Assembly (NCBI GenBank): GCA_000499405.2
Contig: HG738138.1
Coordinates: forward strand, 12,525,208-12,589,207
Origin: Onchocerca volvulus
Lineage: Eukaryota > Nematoda > Chromadorea > Rhabditida > Onchocercidae
DNA length: 64,000 bases
Reading direction: 5' to 3'
In this document: in pieces, positions 60,581 to 64,000 of the stretch
Layout: every line of letters begins with the position of its first letter
How positions within the stretch are numbered: position 1 is the stretch's first letter
Position numbers and translations under genes: made by a program
The notes under the pieces: model-generated
Database searches by the model: none
The model's input: only the letters and a program-made list of their open reading frames with translations
Told to the model about the DNA's origin: nothing

Positions 60581-63290
60581 TCACCGTTGACAATTTTTGC
60601 GATATAAGAAACAGTGGAGAGAGCGAAACCTCTGCGGATCATCTTCCACGATGTATTCTTCTGGTACACGGACCACATTCTTCATTATTTTCGATCGTCC
60701 ACCGGCGCTAAAGCTAATCTGAAAAAGTTTCTGATATTATAAGCGCAATCTGGAATGTCATCTCCGAAATATCAACTTTTCCCAGTATTCTAGCAAAATT
60801 AGTGGAATGAAGTCTTTATGTGGACACAGTAAGATAAAGTTCAGAAAAGACAACCATTTCGTTTCTTATCTTACCTGTTTATGAATATCATTTTTATTGA
60901 TTTCGTCCAGATTTTCCAGATGTGAATGAAATTTATCCAAGACGGTCAGTTTCACTTTAAGAAGATGCTCTGAAATAATCGCTTCCTTGATATCATTTAA
61001 TGAAGAATTAAAAATGAAAGTTATGATTGTGAAATTTGTATACAAAATTTAAAAAAAAAAAAAGTTCCATATGTATCTCAAAAAGTGTCATTTCAGAAAA
61101 CATTCCACGTATATCTTAAAAGATATCATTCCAAATGATGTTATTTCGTACCTGTCCTAACCCAAAAATTTTAAAATTAACACTTCAATTTTATTGTTTA
61201 AATATTATTGATATTATTCTGACCAAAAATCTAATCGATACCTTTATGACTAAACTGATTAAATACTAATAGGGTAATAGACTCTTTCCACTAATTATCT
61301 TTCTCCATTGCTACTAATTACATCTCTTCTAATTATGGAAATAATAGATTGAAATTCAAGGAAATATTTTGAAATGTTAAACGAAGAATGTAAAAATATT
61401 TGTATGCAGAACTGCTCAAAAAACAACATTATTTCAACATCTGAATAATCCTACAAGACTTTTAGATTCATTTTCTCTTTAAATAAAAACTTTGAAAAGA
61501 AAAGAACAGTGTACGATTGTTGTAGGTTTTTATAAAAGCAAGTATATTTTTAGTTTAGATATGATGTAATTAATCGATAGTTCGTTTTTTTTCCCCTTTT
61601 TTCTTTTTTTTCTTTTCTGATAAGAAGCAAAAATATTGTGAGAAAATGGAAATTGAATTCCTCTTCCTTGAAACGAGTCATGTGTTCGACTTATCAATAG
61701 CATTTATCATACCAACAATGATGTTTAATCAACCAGAAAAATAGCATGAATTTTTTGAAATACCATAGGAAGATAATCCATTTCAATAAATTAAATTTCT
61801 TCCAAAATGATTGAAGAAGGAAAAGAGAAAGAATCTAAACTTCTATGAATAATCTGAGAAAAGCGTATAACAATTTTGACTGAAATATTTTAAGGACATT
61901 CTCGCACACTCTTCCCAATCAAATTATTTCCTCAAATGGCCGTAAAAAATTGATTAGTGAATGCATCGATGACGATTGCCGATTTTCTTTTTCATTCGCA
62001 TTGTTGAGCAATTCATAATTAAATAGTTTGTTATTTTCCAAGAGAAACGAAATGATTTTATATAAAATTTGTACAGTATGATGGAATCAGAAGACATCTT
62101 TTAGATGCTTTAGTTATAAAGTAATATAAAGATAGAAATTGAAGTCAAACAATGAATCATTCTAAATGAGTGAATTCAACAGCTATCATTCTCGGAAATT
62201 ATTTGATGTTTCCGGTACAAAAAAGTTGCGGTACTATCAAAAAAAAAAATTCATGGCATTTTGTAAATCGACGTTTTGACAGATTGAATTCTCTCAATTT
62301 TTTAATAAGAAATGAGATAGATTGGCAAGGATAAACTATTATCCATATGATTTCAAATTTTAGGTATAAATTAACAAGCAAATTGTTGAGTATTAAAAAA
62401 ACTAACCAATAAGATAACCCAAGCTAACATCATCAGGTAGTCGGAGAAATTCACCAAGCTCTTCAAAACCACCATTACGAACATATGAACTCATTTTTGC
62501 AAGTAATGATTTCGAGAGGCAGAAACCAGCTCCGCCGGTTGCAAACCAGAATGTTGCCTGCAATAATTTATTTTGGCCTAAATTTCACCAATCGAATTTT
62601 CAGAAATAAGTCACTTAATTAAAAAGCTGGAAAAAGGAAAAGAAAAGAAAAAGCTGAAAAAGAATATATATCGGAAATTTAATTGAGTCAGTAAAATCAG
62701 AAACTTGAAATTGCATAAGTTATTTCTGAACTTTTTTTTCTTTCATATTTCGCTCAACGATAACATTTTCTTTTAAATTGAATTTCGAATTTCTTATAGA
62801 AACTAGTAAATAGTAGCATTAATGTAATTAGTTTTATAATAAAATTAAATTATCCAAGATATAAACGTATGTTGAAAATTTCTTTCAGTAAACTTTATAT
62901 AAGAGACAAACTAAGAAAAAAAAAAGCCACTTTAATTAAAAATTAATCTACTTTATAATTACAACTAAACTGATTTTATGGAATATACAGAAACGGTTTT
63001 CCGTAGTAAAACAAAAAAAAAAAAAAAAAAGATAATACTAATGATAATGATAAATCTAGAGGAAAAAAAAAAAGAAAAAAAATAACCCCAAATTCATAAC
63101 TGATTGGATTTTAAAAAATGCATACTTTTTCAGGAACTGAATCTACTCCAACTGGTCCTATTGTTGATGGCCTACCCAGATACCAATCACGTTTCGGATC
63201 AAGCTTTTTCAATACGCGTAGCAATTCCGCAACGTTTACATAATTGTCATCGTCAAAATGACAAGCCCATATAAAAAAATAATCACATAT
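60581..63290 (-). CDS. Fringe-type beta-1,3-N-acetylglucosaminyltransferase, 3' part
   Basis: Exons: about 63290-63126, 62557-62407, 60969-60875 and 60718-60581, stop TGA. They give the C-terminal half of a Fringe enzyme: CHFDDDNYVNVAELLRVL (the DDD metal-binding motif), RDWYLGRPS, FWFATGGAGFCLSKSLLAKM, EFLRLPDDVSLGYLI, KFHSHLENLDEINKNDIHKQ, and VEDDPQRFRSLHCFLY near the end. All motifs occur in this order in vertebrate and fly Fringe proteins, which extend O-fucose on Notch EGF repeats in the Golgi using UDP-GlcNAc. The 5' part (cytoplasmic tail, anchor, first half of the catalytic domain) is outside the window or not found. The border at about 63290 has no AG acceptor, unlike all other exons here. 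Confidence 0.85.
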
Positions 63291-64000
63291 TTCAACATCC
63301 CAAATTTACGATATGAAAAAGATTAAAAATAATCACATGAAGTTTTAAAATTCCCAAAATTTCTCAAAAAGCCAAAGACAACAAAGACAGAAAACTAAAG
63401 ACAATGACGATTCAGTGATATCAATGATTTTCAAAAGGATTTTCAGCTGATATAAGGGCCTGTTTAGCTTATATTCATGTGCTGATCTTTTTTTCGAATT
63501 AATTTATCATTTGCTCCATCTCAAGACAAGAATTTAAAATACAAAAAAAAAAAAAGAAATCCCGCTGATTGAAATATGGCATATTCGTGTTGTAATGAAA
63601 TGAAATAAGACTTCCAAAATCTCAAAAAATTTTGTAATTTCTTATTGATCCCGAAATCGAAATCGATGATCAAGTGATAATTAATAAAAAAATTTTCCAT
63701 TTAAATTCAACCTTATAATAGCCTTTTAGTTTTGTCATTTCAAGTGCAAATAAAAACAACCGTAAAATTCACATTTCTGTTTGAACTAGCCAAAGTAAGT
63801 CGGAATTAATGCTGATAAAAGACGACTTTTGCCATACAGTAGTAATATATATGATAGTGATTGCAAGACGTTAAAGGTCAAAATTTATGGGACTTTTTAT
63901 GATGATAATGGTTCGAAGTGCGTAATCCCACACCTTTGCCTTCTTTCAACCGTAATAAACAACTTTTCCTCCATTCGTTAATGGAAAATAGTGATTTTGA
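63291..64000. other. right-edge region, probably intron of the Fringe-type gene
   Basis: Expected to lie between the DDD-motif exon and missing upstream exons. On the minus strand the last 50 bases are open from the window edge to an AAAG/GTGTGG donor (reading EWRKSCLLRLKEGK), but I cannot match this to Fringe. Confidence 0.3.

Noticed and set aside
63950..64000. Open minus-strand fragment at the window edge as an upstream Fringe exon
   Set aside because: Ends at a possible donor, but its residues do not match any Fringe segment I recognise, so I do not add it to the gene.

Overview
The window is nuclear DNA of a nematode, most likely a filarial (spirurid) worm. This is inferred from the AT-rich composition, many short introns with T-rich TTTCAG acceptors, splice acceptors sitting directly upstream of start codons as in spliced-leader trans-splicing, and the gene content (a giant peritrophin-type chitin-binding protein, HPK-1-like kinase, TAF12, an SLC17-type transporter). 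No bacterial operon, tRNA, rRNA or CRISPR array was seen.

Layout, left to right. 1081-2459 (-): a small four-exon protein with a presequence-like N terminus and one membrane span. 3411-5556: a decayed Helitron-like element with a broken PIF1-type helicase fragment. 5845-6960 (+): weak coding candidates. About 7000-12400: intergenic DNA with microsatellites. 12434-16896 (+): a ten-exon SLC17-like major facilitator. 18304-21288 (+): TFIID subunit TAF12 with a long Gln-rich N-terminal region. 21289-25851: intergenic. 25852-35573 (-): a homeodomain-interacting protein kinase (HPK-1/HIPK), about 890 residues, kinase domain complete. 35574-41400: a CpG-richer upstream region, then intergenic DNA with a large inverted repeat. 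41401-43053 (+): a 234-residue START-domain lipid-binding protein. 44341-58268 (-): a 44-exon gene for a secreted protein of about 2,420 residues with 25 six-cysteine chitin-binding domains. 59291-59714 (+): unassigned exon-like segments. 60581-63290 (-): the 3' part of a Fringe-type glycosyltransferase whose 5' end lies beyond the window.

The genes do not form a pathway. Exon borders were set by hand from GT/AG sites and reading-phase continuity. For the transporter, the START protein and the chitin-binding protein every junction keeps frame (a few of the chitin-binding gene's junctions had alternatives); TAF12, the HPK-1 kinase and Fringe each have one unresolved junction, stated in their entries. 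The most notable items are the 25-domain chitin-binding protein with an internal cassette duplication, the Fringe-type enzyme in a nematode, and the mosaic Helitron.
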